NCBI RefSeq assembly: GCF_012163145.1
Contig: NZ_JAAVTX010000001.1
Coordinates: 903,803 to 967,802 of the forward strand
Length of the DNA: 64,000 nucleotides
Reading direction: 5' to 3'
From: Falsiroseomonas frigidaquae
GTDB lineage: Bacteria; Pseudomonadota; Alphaproteobacteria; Acetobacterales; Acetobacteraceae
Below are positions 45,353 through 54,456 of this stretch, piece after piece (position 1 is the first letter of the stretch; each line of letters begins with the position of its first letter). The notes under the pieces were generated by a model. The model was not told the DNA's origin. It was given only the letters and a program-made list of their open reading frames with translations, and ran no database searches. A program made the translations under genes and the position numbers.

Positions 45353-46437
45353 GGTTGGGCGTCCAGCAGCCGAACCTGCTGCCCAGGGCGCAGGACCTGC
45401 ACGCCGGCGGTCACGACGACATCGCCGGCTGCCAATCCCGAGCCGATGATGGCGCGCGCCGGGTCATGCCGCAGGATCTCCACGGGGCGCAGCGCGACGG
45501 TCCGGCTTGCCGTGTCCACCACCCATACGGCAGCGGCACTGCCCTGGCGGGTCAGGGCGCTGGCCGGGATGGCGTAGCCCGCTCCGCCCTGCAGTTCCAT
45601 CCGGCCGGTGACGGTGGAACCAAGCCGCAGCCCGGCGGGCGGATCCTCCAGCCCGATGCGCACGCGGAAGGTGCCGGTCACCGGGTCGGCGCTGGGCGAG
45701 ACTTCCCGCACGCGACCGGTCGCGCGGGTGACGGGGTCGAGCGTCAGCGCCACGGCGACGATCACCCCCGGCGGCGCGCGGTCCATGACCGCGGGCGGCA
45801 CGTCGAACACCGCGTCCAGGCCATCCTGCCGGGCAAGGCGCACGATCATGCGGCCGGGCGCCACCACCTCGCCCGCCTCCGCGCCGCGGGCGGTGACGGT
45901 GCCGGGCGCATCGGCCAGCAACTCGGAATAGCTCAACCGGTTCTCGGCGATGTTCACCTGCGCCTGCGCCGAATCCACCGCACTGCGCGCGGTCTGCCGC
46001 TGCTGCGCCGCCTGGTCGTAGCGTTGCCTGGTGCCGAAGCCGCTGCGCAGCAATTCGCGCGCACGATCGTAGTTCGCCTCCGTCTCCACCAGCTGCGCCT
46101 GCGCGGCCACCAGGGCGGCGCGCGCGGCGCGCAGCCCGTTCTCCTCGTTGGTGCGGTCGAGGCGGGCAACCACCTGCCCCGCCGTCACGCGGTCGCCAAC
46201 ATTCACCAGCCGCTCGATCATGCGTCCATCGATGCGAAATCCGAGATTGACCTCGGTCTGCGCCTGGATGGTGCCGGTCAGGCTAACGGTGGTGCTGTCG
46301 CCGCGCGATTCGACCGTGACGACGCGGACCGGCCGCGGATCCGGCGCGGCGGGCGGCGGCGCCTCGCCGCAGGCGGCCAGTGCCGCGAAGGCGAGCAACA
46401 GGCAGGGCCGCTTCGCGTCGCCCGAGACACTCGACAT
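45349..46437 (-). CDS. RND efflux periplasmic adaptor (membrane fusion) lipoprotein
   Basis: A 362-residue HlyD/AcrA-type adaptor. It has a lipoprotein signal ending LAACGE (Cys anchor), a beta-barrel/lipoyl start TVSLTGTIQAQTEVNLGFRIDGRM, the coiled-coil hairpin (ETEANYDRARELLRSGFG ... RQTARSAVDSAQAQV), the second lipoyl half LADAPGTVTARGAEAGEVV and a barrel domain. Start at 46437 puts the lipobox at the right distance; the frame opens further upstream. Coupled to the frameshifted permease; no TolC-like outer-membrane gene is adjacent. Confidence 0.9.
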   Translation of the reverse strand: MSSVSGDAKRPCLLLAFAALAACGEAPPPAAPDPRPVRVVTVESRGDSTTVSLTGTIQAQTEVNLGFRIDGRMIERLVNVGDRVTAGQVVARLDRTNEENGLRAARAALVAAQAQLVETEANYDRARELLRSGFGTRQRYDQAAQQRQTARSAVDSAQAQVNIAENRLSYSELLADAPGTVTARGAEAGEVVAPGRMIVRLARQDGLDAVFDVPPAVMDRAPPGVIVAVALTLDPVTRATGRVREVSPSADPVTGTFRVRIGLEDPPAGLRLGSTVTGRMELQGGAGYAIPASALTRQGSAAAVWVVDTASRTVALRPVEILRHDPARAIIGSGLAAGDVVVTAGVQVLRPGQQVRLLDAQP

Positions 46438-46563
46438 GCTCGAAATCCCTGCACTGATGGGCAGGGGAAAGCTAACGATCCGTCCGCCTTCCTTGATCAG
46501 CGGCACGTCCCGGCCATGCGCACTACGTCCCGAAGCCACGCCCGCGCGACTGCACGCGATGCC

Positions 46564-47586
46564 CTACACACCCGCGAGCATTGCATCCAGATCGAGCGAG
46601 GATCGCACGCCAAGGGCCCGCGCATGGTCACGCAGGAAATCCTCTGCCGCCCGCCTGCCCGCTTCGCGCAACCATTCGAGGAAGGCCCATTCGGCGTTGA
46701 GCTTCGAGGAATAGCCGAGCGCGGCCATGACCTCGTTCCGTACCATGTGCAGCCGCATGCGGGCCCAGGCCGCGCCTTCGCTGTTGCCAGGGTCGGCGAC
46801 CTTGCGCAGCAGCGCCATCATCTTCAGTTCCTTCAGCGCCACCGCATTGAAGGAAATCTCGTTCACCCGGTCCAGGATATCGCGCGCGCTGCGCGGCGTG
46901 CCGGGGCGCTCGATCGGGTTGATCGGGATCAGGATGGTGTCGTCCGAGGCGAGCTCCGTCACCAGGGGCATCAGCGTCGGGTTGCCGGCGAAGCCGCCAT
47001 CCCAGTAGGGCTCGCCCTCGATCTCCACCGCCTGGAACAACTGCGGCAGGCAGGCGGAGGCCAGCAGCGCCTCGATGCCGAGGTCCGCGTTGCGGAAGAT
47101 CCGCGGACGCCCGGTGCTCACGCTGGTTGCGGTGACGAAGACCTTGATCGGCCCGCCGCGGAGCGCTGCGAAGTCCACGCTCTCACGCAGCACCTCGGCC
47201 AGCGGGTTGCCGGCGACGCTTGGCAGGTCATAGGGCGAGAGGATACGGGCCAGCAGGTCCATCATCAGGAAGGCCGGCGAATTGTCGAGCGTCCAGCGGC
47301 CGAGCATCACATCCACCGGGCCGCGCTGGAACGGGCTGAAGGTGGCGCTGCGGGACACGCGCCGCCAGAACGCCGCGAGCGCCTCGCGCGCGCCCTGCCT
47401 GCCGCCGATGGCATAGCCGCTGGCCAGCACGGCCGCGTTCATCGCCCCGGCGGAGGTGCCGGAAATGCCTTCCACCTCCAGCCACGGCTCCTCCAGCAGC
47501 CGATCGACCACACCCCAGGTGAAGGCGCCATGGGATCCGCCACCCTGCAGGGCAAGGTCCACGAATGCGGGATCACGTCGAGGCAT
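46564..47586 (-). CDS. Patatin-like phospholipase
   Basis: A 340-residue patatin-fold hydrolase. The oxyanion motif GGGSHG is at residues 15-20, the nucleophile motif GTSAG at 43-47 (Ser45), and the catalytic-dyad Asp in YWDGGFAGNP. No signal peptide is visible, so it is likely cytosolic or secreted by a non-Sec route. Patatin-like enzymes cleave acyl chains from phospholipids. Start 47586 was chosen because the upstream extension is Cys/Arg-rich shadow. Downstream of the DUF gene 47609-48199 by 22 bp, probably same transcript. A second patatin lies at 61834-63114. Confidence 0.9.
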   Translation of the reverse strand: MPRRDPAFVDLALQGGGSHGAFTWGVVDRLLEEPWLEVEGISGTSAGAMNAAVLASGYAIGGRQGAREALAAFWRRVSRSATFSPFQRGPVDVMLGRWTLDNSPAFLMMDLLARILSPYDLPSVAGNPLAEVLRESVDFAALRGGPIKVFVTATSVSTGRPRIFRNADLGIEALLASACLPQLFQAVEIEGEPYWDGGFAGNPTLMPLVTELASDDTILIPINPIERPGTPRSARDILDRVNEISFNAVALKELKMMALLRKVADPGNSEGAAWARMRLHMVRNEVMAALGYSSKLNAEWAFLEWLREAGRRAAEDFLRDHARALGVRSSLDLDAMLAGV

Positions 47587-47608
47587 CACGCCCTCCGGCG
47601 CTCGGTGG

Positions 47609-48199
47609 TCACCGCGGCCCAGCCGGGACAACCCGCACAGAGGCCTGCGCGAGCCGACGCAGCAGGCGCAGGCGGCGCAGGATCGGGCGGCGGTCATGCA
47701 GCAGCATCTCGACCGGCTTCCACATCGCCACCCAGCCGAGGATGCCGATGCTTTCGCGTGCGATGCGGGTCAGGGGCCGTTCGGGGAAGTCGGCGACCAG
47801 CACCCAGGCGGTCGTCAGGCAGGCGGCGAGGATCGCCAAGCCGATGGCAAGGCTGCGCCGCGCATCGGAAAGGTGCTCCTTCGCCGAGCGCTCCTGCGCC
47901 TCCGCCAGCAGGCCGAAATGCGTTGCGAGCGCATCACCCAGCCGCGCCTTGTCGGCACTGCCCATGGCATCGGGCGGCAGGCGCACGGTGACATTGAGCG
48001 GCACCTCCGTGGGCTGGCGGCGCGCCCATTCGATGATCTCGCTTTCCGCAGCAGCGCGAAGGCAGCCGGGATGCAGCGGCCAGGCGGCATCCACGGCGAC
48101 CAGTTGCCCGATATCCATCAGATCCAGGTCGAGATTCGAACCGGCGAGAGATGCGGCCGGCCTGGCGGTCGATGACGCGGTCATAACGGCATCGGACAT
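47609..48199 (-). CDS. Unrecognised protein with central transmembrane segment
   Basis: A 196-residue protein. The N-terminal half is hydrophilic (LNVTVRLPPDAMGSADKARLG) and contains a Trp/Arg region; residues about 125-150 form one or two hydrophobic helices (LAIGLAILAACLTTAWVLVAD); the C-terminus is very basic (RRPILRRLRLLRRLAQ). It could sit in the inner membrane with a cytosolic basic tail. No family recognised. Start 48199 (ATG) is preferred to the GTG at 48223. First gene of the minus-strand run that continues into patatin and possibly the RND genes. Confidence 0.7.
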   Translation of the reverse strand: MSDAVMTASSTARPAASLAGSNLDLDLMDIGQLVAVDAAWPLHPGCLRAAAESEIIEWARRQPTEVPLNVTVRLPPDAMGSADKARLGDALATHFGLLAEAQERSAKEHLSDARRSLAIGLAILAACLTTAWVLVADFPERPLTRIARESIGILGWVAMWKPVEMLLHDRRPILRRLRLLRRLAQASVRVVPAGPR

Positions 48200-48461
48200 G
48201 AGGCCCCCGGCTCCAAGGTGCACCGACCTTAGGCTGCCCCCCCATGATGTTCATTATCCGGCCGTCCCGCCGCTTGCCCGCACGTCTCCGGAAGAACGCA
48301 AGTGCAAATACCCGGCCCGCATCGGGCAAAAAATTCAGCCCGAATAATTTATCGCGAAGACCGAACCGCCTCGATAAACAATATATTCGCGACGATGTTT
48401 CTTGTTGCGGAAGCGGGCATGCCCCAGTTAATGGACATGCGAATGCTCATTGGTGGCGCCA
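48200..48461. promoter_or_regulatory. AT-rich divergent control region
   Basis: Between the divergent genes lies a stretch with much lower GC than the rest of the window (notably 48310-48400, extending into about 48530), with runs such as AAAAAATT, ATAATTTAT and ACAATATATT. An inverted pair TCGCGAA (48352-48358) / TTCGCGA (48386-48392) and, inside the start of the next gene, a perfect dyad TCAACTT-A-AAGTTGA (48500-48514) are present. This looks like a promoter/operator zone. Confidence 0.5.
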
Positions 48462-49445
48462 ATGTTTACAAGAATTGCCGGCCAGCAGCAGTATATTTTT
48501 CAACTTAAAGTTGATCCTCCAGTATCGGGAAATGCGAGGTCTCGCCTGCTGAAGCCGCCGCGCCAGCCCGCGCGGAACCCGCCGGCGCGCCTTCAGTTCG
48601 ACGCCTGGCGTGACATGAACCTGGGGCTGGTCGATCATGCCGCGCCCCGGACCCTTCCCGATCGCTACGAGGTGAGCGCCGTCACCTTTCGCTTTGGCGG
48701 GCTGGCGCTGCCTGCGGCGGAGACACCGGCCGAAACCTGCCAGCGCCCGGCAGGCAACCTGCGGCGCGACGGCAAGTGGTCCGGTCAGCTCGTGCGGCAC
48801 ACGCTGGGGCATCCTTGCGACGCGGCACCCGCCCCTTCTGGCTCGCCGCATTTGCATCCGCCGCGCGAGGAGCTGCCCTCCACCCTCGTCTCCGAAGTAA
48901 CGGGCTGCCAGGTTCTGGATACGCCGAGCGGACTTCTCCTACGGGACTACCTTCTGCTGCTGGCGGACCAGCTTCCCCGCATGACGATCGCGGATGGACA
49001 GCGTTTGGCGGAAGCCACCAGGGCGATGATCGCCCTTGCGGCAGCAGAATGCCCGGCGCGGCAGGAGGCGGCGGCGGCGCCCCTCGGGGCTGTGCAGCTG
49101 GCGCAGGTGCACAGCTTCATTCGCGCCAATCTCGGCTCGGCCAGGCTCGGGCCGATGCGGATCTGCCAAGTGGCCGGCATCGCGCGCTCGCAACTCTACC
49201 GGCTGTTCGAACCCTATGGTGATGTGGCGCTGTTCATCCAGCGGGAGCGTCTGAACGCGGCCTACCGGGCGCTGACCGACCCGAACGATACGCGCAGCAT
49301 CGGCGAGATCGCAGAGGCGAGCGGGCTGTTCGATGCTTCGAGCTTCAGCCGCATGTTCCGCCGTGCCTTCGGCATTCCGCCGCGCGAGCTACGCATGGCA
49401 CAGAGGATGCGCACGCTCAGCGCCCGCGAGACCCAGGCCATCTAG
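48462..49445 (+). CDS. AraC family regulator 2
   Basis: A 327-residue AraC-type protein related to the three other regulators in this region. The HTH part has IARSQLYRLFEPYGDVALFI and IAEASGLFDASSFSRMFRRAFG. The N-terminal part shares LQFDAWRD and the REELPSTLVSEVTGC...LDTPSGLLLRDYL segment with its paralogues but appears to lack roughly 40 residues of the sensor domain before it. Start is unclear: ATG 48462 (or TTG 48450) is the only clear upstream codon, and the first 30 residues are unusually AT-encoded. Divergent from 47609-48199. Confidence 0.82.
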   Translation: MFTRIAGQQQYIFQLKVDPPVSGNARSRLLKPPRQPARNPPARLQFDAWRDMNLGLVDHAAPRTLPDRYEVSAVTFRFGGLALPAAETPAETCQRPAGNLRRDGKWSGQLVRHTLGHPCDAAPAPSGSPHLHPPREELPSTLVSEVTGCQVLDTPSGLLLRDYLLLLADQLPRMTIADGQRLAEATRAMIALAAAECPARQEAAAAPLGAVQLAQVHSFIRANLGSARLGPMRICQVAGIARSQLYRLFEPYGDVALFIQRERLNAAYRALTDPNDTRSIGEIAEASGLFDASSFSRMFRRAFGIPPRELRMAQRMRTLSARETQAI

Positions 49446-49673
49446 GGCCGCGACCGCGGTGTGCCGGCGGCTGGATGCGGCGCTGGTGTGGTCCGAAGGG
49501 CCATCCGTGACGCCGGGGCCCCGAGCATATCCACCGACATGTCCATGCTGCACCCTGCGTAGCAGCCGGCGGCCCGGTATGGCCGCCGGCGCATCAGCAG
49601 GCCCGGCACGCGCGTCCGTCCTATCCGCGTGCCGGTGGTACGAACCCTGCCCGCCTCGCGAAAGGCAGCATCA
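49446..49673. terminator. Convergent intergenic region with hairpin
   Basis: Within this 228-bp gap between convergent genes, GCCGGCGGC (49565-49573) and GCCGCCGGC (49582-49590) form a 9-bp stem with an 8-nt loop, a likely bidirectional terminator. No gene is supported in the remainder. Confidence 0.5.
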
Positions 49674-50210
49674 CTAGCGGATCAGCGGCGCGTCGATGGC
49701 GTGGATCACGCCGTTGGAGCACGGGATGTCGGCGCGCGTGACGCGTGCCATCCTCTCGCCCCTCACCACCACCGACAGCACGCCATTCTCCCGGCTGAGC
49801 CGCAGCGGCGTGCCAGCCTCCGTCATCAGCTCGCCGGCCTGGCCAAGCGCGGCGCTGTCATGGCGCCCCTGCACCACATGCGCCTGAAACGCGGCCGGTG
49901 CGAGAACCGGATCGGACTCGCGAATCCCGTCCACCATGGGAAACAGCCGATCGATGAGAACGCTGCGTGCCCCACCCGCCAGCGCATCATTGGTCGGCGC
50001 GAAGATGGTGATGGCTTGGGCATTGCGGACATCGGCGACGGCATGAGCGCGGATCACACCGCTGATGAAGCGGGAGAACTCGTTCATTCCTGCGAGGACG
50101 TCGACACAGTTGCGCTGCTGCGCCGAGGCGCCCGGTGCGCTGACGGCGCCCATGGCGACGGCGATCGCAGAAAATGCGGCGAGGCGCAGTCTTGAGGATC
50201 GGAAGGTCAT
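49674..50210 (-). CDS. Fasciclin (FAS1) domain-containing exported protein
   Basis: A 178-residue protein with a signal peptide ending ASAQ. The single FAS1 domain shows the H1-type motif TIFAPTNDALAGG and the conserved H2-region ending NGVIHAIDAPLI. FAS1 proteins mediate adhesion or interaction with other envelope or matrix components. Domain order is normal though slightly short. Start 50210 fits the signal peptide; upstream frame is shadow. Divergent from a MipA/OmpV gene with a 307-bp gap. Confidence 0.88.
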   Translation of the reverse strand: MTFRSSRLRLAAFSAIAVAMGAVSAPGASAQQRNCVDVLAGMNEFSRFISGVIRAHAVADVRNAQAITIFAPTNDALAGGARSVLIDRLFPMVDGIRESDPVLAPAAFQAHVVQGRHDSAALGQAGELMTEAGTPLRLSRENGVLSVVVRGERMARVTRADIPCSNGVIHAIDAPLIR

Positions 50211-50517
50211 GGCATTCTCTCCTTGTGACGGGCCGAAGCCCCGCAGCGGGTTGGCGAGGGCCTCGGCCCCGATCGCCAATCACGAACCTACGGCGGCGCT
50301 CCGGCGCGTGGCATGGGCGTGGGTCTCAGGCCTATGCCAACCGTCCCATCATCGGCCGACGCGCCCCCTGGCCAGGCCGAGCCGCGCGCGACGGCCTGCC
50401 TTCACGCGTCGGAGCCTGCGCCGTGTTGGAACATCCGGTGCATCGGACGGATGCGACGCCCATCACCCGCCTGGCGCGGATCACTAGTCTTCCCGGCACC
50501 CGCCTGAGGAGATTTCG
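50211..50517. other. Divergent intergenic region, fasciclin / MipA
   Basis: A 307-bp gap between divergent genes. Peptides from overlapping frames are low complexity and not protein-like. I see no tandem repeat or long dyad. It must contain both promoters; GAGGAGA at its right end is the ribosome binding site of the mipA-like gene. Confidence 0.5.
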
Positions 50518-51423
50518 ATGGGACAGAGTTGTGCACCCCCCGCAGCTCGGTTTGCCGATGCGCGGCCATCATCCTTCTCGCCAGGGAGGGATCGGCGGAA
50601 CGGGACAAGGCCTCCCGCCGCAAGGATTGCTCTGCTGGTCGCAGCCGTGCTGGCCTTCGAATCCCCTGCCAGGGCGCAGACCGATCTCACGCCGCAGGCG
50701 ATGCCGCCACCTTCGACAGCCGGCGGCGAATGGCGCGTCTCGGTCGGCGCGGGCGCCCTGCTTTCGCCTGACTATCTGGGTTCCGACAGCCACACCCTTT
50801 CGCCGCTCCTCAGCCCTGATATCCGCTGGCGGCAGGACACGCTGTTCCTGTCCCTGCGCGATGGCCTGGGTGCCACGCTCCTGCGCCACGGTCCTGTCTC
50901 CATGGGCGTCGTGCTGCGGCCCCGCTTCGGGCGCGACCAGGACGACAACGACGCCTTGCGCGGCATGGGCGACATCCGCCCTGCCGGCGAGGGCGGCCTT
51001 TTCATGCGCTATGCCAACCCGAACTGGCGCGGCGCGCTGGAGCTGCGCCAGGGCTTCGGCGGCCATTCGGGTCTCGTCGCCGATGCCCGGCTCGACCGGG
51101 TGCTGCGCCTGCGACCGGATCTCATCCTGACCGCCGGCCCGCGGTTGAGTTGGGGCAGCGAGGATTTTGCCGAAACCTATTTCGGCGTCGATGTGGAGCA
51201 ATCCAGGCGCAGCGGCTATCAGCGCTTCGCGCCACAGGATTACTGGTTCGCAGGCGTTGCCGCGAGCCTGACTCTGCAGCTCGATACCCGCTGGAGCCTG
51301 ACGGCGTTCGGGGAGGCCGGACAGATCCTGGGTGACGCCGCCGACAGCCCGCTCGTCGATGGCCGCGGCAGCGCAACCCAGGCGCTGTTCGGCTTGACCC
51401 TCAACTGGCAGTTCCTGCCGTAA
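50518..51423 (+). CDS. MipA/OmpV family outer-membrane protein
   Basis: A 301-residue predicted outer-membrane beta-barrel. A long basic N-terminus is followed by a hydrophobic signal ending in PARAQ; the barrel begins WRVSVGAGALLSPDYLGSDSHTLSPLLSP and ends with GLTLNWQFLP (C-terminal aromatic, as in barrels). GLGATLLRHGPVSMGVVLRPRFGRDQ is the family's internal pattern. MipA scaffolds peptidoglycan synthesis in E. coli; many OmpV homologues have other roles. Strong RBS GAGGAGA before ATG 50518. Convergent with the SBP at 51439. Confidence 0.9.
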   Translation: MGQSCAPPAARFADARPSSFSPGRDRRNGTRPPAARIALLVAAVLAFESPARAQTDLTPQAMPPPSTAGGEWRVSVGAGALLSPDYLGSDSHTLSPLLSPDIRWRQDTLFLSLRDGLGATLLRHGPVSMGVVLRPRFGRDQDDNDALRGMGDIRPAGEGGLFMRYANPNWRGALELRQGFGGHSGLVADARLDRVLRLRPDLILTAGPRLSWGSEDFAETYFGVDVEQSRRSGYQRFAPQDYWFAGVAASLTLQLDTRWSLTAFGEAGQILGDAADSPLVDGRGSATQALFGLTLNWQFLP

Positions 51424-51438
51424 CGCCGCCGCGCTGCG

Positions 51439-53025
51439 TCAGCGCCGCACATTCCAGAAGAGCGGCGGCCCACGCAGCACGCCCGTCAGCGATCGGCGGT
51501 AGGCGGTTGGCAGGAAGTACTGGCCGAGCGGAAGATAGGGCACCTCGGCGAAAGCCAGGCGCTGCATCTCGGCTGCGATGACCCGCTGCGCGGCAAGGTC
51601 GGCGGCGTCGAGCCATGCGTCGGCAAGCGCCTCCATGCGCGGAATGGAAGGCCATCCGAACCAGGCTCGCTCGCCGCTGCCCCGGACCAGCTGGTGAATG
51701 CCCGGATGCAGCAGGTCGAGCGTCGCGAAGCCGGTGTAGAAGCAGGACCAGCCGCCGCGCTCGACAGGCTCGCGGCTGGCGCGCCGCTGCACCACGGCGG
51801 CCCAGTCCGTCGCGACATGGTCGAGGTTGAGCCCCAGGCGGCGGAACAGCGCGGCACCCACCTCACCCGCCGCCTTGCCCGCTGGAAAATCCGTCGAGAC
51901 CAGCGAGACCACGCGCTCGCCGCGATAGCCGGCCTGGCGAATGGCCTCGCGGGCGCCTGCGATGTCACGCGGTGCGCGGATCGCCTCCATGCCGGCATCG
52001 CTCGCGAGCGCCGTGCCTGGCGGCCAGATGCCGACGCCATCCTGCCATGAGCCGGGCTCGGTGCCCGCCACCGCATTCATGAAGTCCGCCTGGTTCACCG
52101 CGCTCAGCACGGCGCGACGGATCGCCGGATTGTCGAAGGGTGGATGCAGATGGTTCAGCCGGCAGATGCTGATGCTGCCGAGTTCCGGCGTCGTCTCGAT
52201 CATCAGGTCGCGGCTGCGGCGCAATACCGGCAGCAGATCGAAGTCGGGCCGCTCGACCCAGTCCACCTCACCGCGCAGCAGCGCCGCCGCCGCGGTGGAT
52301 GGGTCCGGGATGGTGTGCCACTCGACGCGGTCGAAATGCACGACCTTCGGCCCAGCCGTCCATTCCGGCGTTCCGCCCTCACGCGGGAGGTATCCGGCGA
52401 AGCGTTCGTAAACGGCGCGCGAGCCGGCCACCCACGGGTCGCCGCGAAACCGGAAGGGGCCCGAGCCAACCACCTCCGCGACCACGCGCGAGGGCTCGGT
52501 CAGTGCAAGACGCTCCGGCATGATGGCGCAGATCGGTGACGCCAGCTTGCCAAGCGCATCGAGCATCGGCGCGAAGGGGCGGGAGAGGCGGATCACGAAG
52601 CTGCGGTCGTCGGTCGCCGCGATTTCGTCCGTTCGCACCGCCAGGAGTTGGCCCAGCGGGTCCCGCTGCGACCAGCGCCGGATCGAGGCAACGCAGTCCC
52701 GCGCGCGGACCGGCTCGCCGTCGTGGAACAGCAGGCCCTCACGCAATCGGAACGTCCAGCGCCGGCCCTCATTCTCGACCAGATGCCGCTCGACCATCTG
52801 CGGCGACGGCTTCAACGAAGCGTCGAGGCCATAGAGGGTATCGTAGATCATCAAGGCATGGTTGCGCACGACATAGGCCGTGGTGAACAGCGGATCGAGC
52901 ACCGCGAGGTCCGCCTGCGGCACGAAGCGCAGGGTTCGCGCGGTCGCGCCATGCACCGGGATGGCCGGCGCGGACAATGTCGTGGTTGCCGCGATGGCGG
53001 CCAGCAGGTGTCTGCGACTGGGCAC
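51439..53025 (-). CDS. ABC transporter substrate-binding protein, family 5 (second copy)
   Basis: A 528-residue periplasmic binding protein, paralogous to 21192-22781: shared RTLRFVPQADLAVLDP, YDTLYGLDAS, WTFRLREGLLFHDGE, RARDCVASIRRWSQRD and LNHLHPPFDNPAIRRAVL. The N-terminus (MPSRRHLLAAIAATTTLSAPA) is a Tat-like signal with an RR pair; start is GTG 53025. Again no permease or ATPase is adjacent. It follows the AraC regulator at 53112-54152 on the same strand (86-bp gap), which may control it. Confidence 0.9.
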   Translation of the reverse strand: MPSRRHLLAAIAATTTLSAPAIPVHGATARTLRFVPQADLAVLDPLFTTAYVVRNHALMIYDTLYGLDASLKPSPQMVERHLVENEGRRWTFRLREGLLFHDGEPVRARDCVASIRRWSQRDPLGQLLAVRTDEIAATDDRSFVIRLSRPFAPMLDALGKLASPICAIMPERLALTEPSRVVAEVVGSGPFRFRGDPWVAGSRAVYERFAGYLPREGGTPEWTAGPKVVHFDRVEWHTIPDPSTAAAALLRGEVDWVERPDFDLLPVLRRSRDLMIETTPELGSISICRLNHLHPPFDNPAIRRAVLSAVNQADFMNAVAGTEPGSWQDGVGIWPPGTALASDAGMEAIRAPRDIAGAREAIRQAGYRGERVVSLVSTDFPAGKAAGEVGAALFRRLGLNLDHVATDWAAVVQRRASREPVERGGWSCFYTGFATLDLLHPGIHQLVRGSGERAWFGWPSIPRMEALADAWLDAADLAAQRVIAAEMQRLAFAEVPYLPLGQYFLPTAYRRSLTGVLRGPPLFWNVRR

Positions 53026-53111
53026 GAAGTTGCTCCATCGATGTCAGGCGGCCGATGGGGTCCGACGCACAGCCATGCAGCCGGCAAGCAGCGTGGCGGA
53101 ACACCGTGCCT

Positions 53112-54152
53112 TCACATCGTCAGTGCCGGCGCCATGACCTCCAGTCGGGGACGGTGCTCAGGCGGCACGACGCGCCGCAGTGCACCAGGTGCGTAGCCGA
53201 ACTCCCTTCGGAAGGCGCGGCTGAAGGTCGTTGGCTCGAGGAAGCCGAGTTCCTCGCTGATCACCTGGATTGTGCGGCCGTCGGTGGGATCGGCGATCGC
53301 CCGATGCGCCTGGCGCAGCCGCTCCCGCTGGATGTCGCGCACCACGCCGCCAACCGGCTCGAACAGGCGATAGAGGCGGGAACGCGAAATGCCCACCAGC
53401 CGGCACAGGAATTCGGGTGTGAGATCCGGTGACCGAAGGTGCTGGCGGATGATGGCGCGCACACGGGCCAGCCGCGCCGCCCGCACCACCGCGTCATCCA
53501 CGAGCCCCGGCGTTGTGCCGGCCGAGACCGCTGCGCTCACCAGCGCCCGCGTTGCTTCAACGGCGCGCGGAATCTCGGCCTCCCGCATATTCGGCAATTC
53601 GGCGGCGATCCGCTGCAGGAAGCCGCCCAGGATACGGCCGGACGCCGAGGCAAGCGGCGCAACGCGGCAGCTATCGATCGCCGGAGCGAGTTCGGGGCAG
53701 CTGTCGCGCGGCATGACGAGGCAAAGCCATTCGCCGCCGAAAAGCTCCGTCTCGAACGGCTCGCCGAGCGAGAGGATGACCGGTACGAGCGGCGGAACGG
53801 TGAGGCGGCTATCGCCGCCGCGCACGCCATGCATGCCCCGCGTCGCGACGCAGACAAGCCAGTCATCAAGAAGGTCGCGGCTGATCTGCGCGGCGGAGCG
53901 GCGATAGCGCGCGGCATGCGTGACCACACGGTAGAGCGCGAAAGGGCCGAGCTTCCAGATGCCGTTGCGTGTTTCACCGTGCCCTGCGGGCGCGAGGTCT
54001 TCCAGCACCCCGGCCAGATCCACTGTCGGAGCGCCATTCGCGGGCATGCCGGCATATCGCCTGTCGCGACAGTCGTGCGGTTCCATCTCGATGGTTCGGG
54101 GAATGCCGTGCCCGGCATTCCGCTGCGGCCGCATCATCATGGTCTCCACCAT
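53112..54152 (-). CDS. AraC family regulator 3
   Basis: A 346-residue AraC-type protein. The DNA-binding part carries ISRSRLYRLFEPVGGVVRDI and ISEELGFLEPTTFSRAFRREFG. The sensor part has GIWKLGPFALYRVV, LLDDWLVCVATRG and LVMPRDSCPELAPAID, aligning with regulators at 41261 and 57436. ATG 54152 is preceded by GGAGGTG and was chosen over ATG 54167. Divergent from small exported protein B (304-bp gap) and upstream of the orphan solute-binding protein. Confidence 0.88.
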   Translation of the reverse strand: MVETMMMRPQRNAGHGIPRTIEMEPHDCRDRRYAGMPANGAPTVDLAGVLEDLAPAGHGETRNGIWKLGPFALYRVVTHAARYRRSAAQISRDLLDDWLVCVATRGMHGVRGGDSRLTVPPLVPVILSLGEPFETELFGGEWLCLVMPRDSCPELAPAIDSCRVAPLASASGRILGGFLQRIAAELPNMREAEIPRAVEATRALVSAAVSAGTTPGLVDDAVVRAARLARVRAIIRQHLRSPDLTPEFLCRLVGISRSRLYRLFEPVGGVVRDIQRERLRQAHRAIADPTDGRTIQVISEELGFLEPTTFSRAFRREFGYAPGALRRVVPPEHRPRLEVMAPALTM

Positions 54153-54456
54153 GTCCACCTCCGCCATGCATCGCCGTACGGCGCAGCCGACCGGCACGCC
54201 ACCATAAGCCAAGCCGCGCGCCGATGAGCAGGAGCGATAGGCTGGGCACAGTCCTGGGACGCTTGGCACAAGGCGGAACGGTGCGCGTGTCGCGGCTGGC
54301 ATATGCAGCGCAATGCGGGGACTCCGAACCCATCGCCGCGCAGTCGGCCATCGCTAGAGTGCGAGCGGCAGGCGTTGCTCCGCGCCGCGTCGGCGGGCTC
54401 GCCGGCACCAGTGAAGGAGACGACTTCAACGGATTTAACCTAGAGGAGAAGACCGC
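54153..54456. promoter_or_regulatory. Divergent control region, AraC regulator 3 / small exported protein B
   Basis: This 304-bp gap parallels 41073-41260. It contains GGCAGGCGTTG at 54367-54377 and TGGCACAAGG at 54264-54273, short strings also found, exactly or with one change, in the other gap. They are candidate sites only. No gene is supported inside. Confidence 0.35.

Noticed and set aside
45355-47991. Plus-strand open frame of about 878 codons
   Set aside because: Antisense to adaptor and patatin genes with intact motifs.
48462-49445. Possible frameshift in AraC regulator 2
   Set aside because: Homology to paralogues continues in one frame on both sides of the short region; a sensor-domain deletion explains it better.
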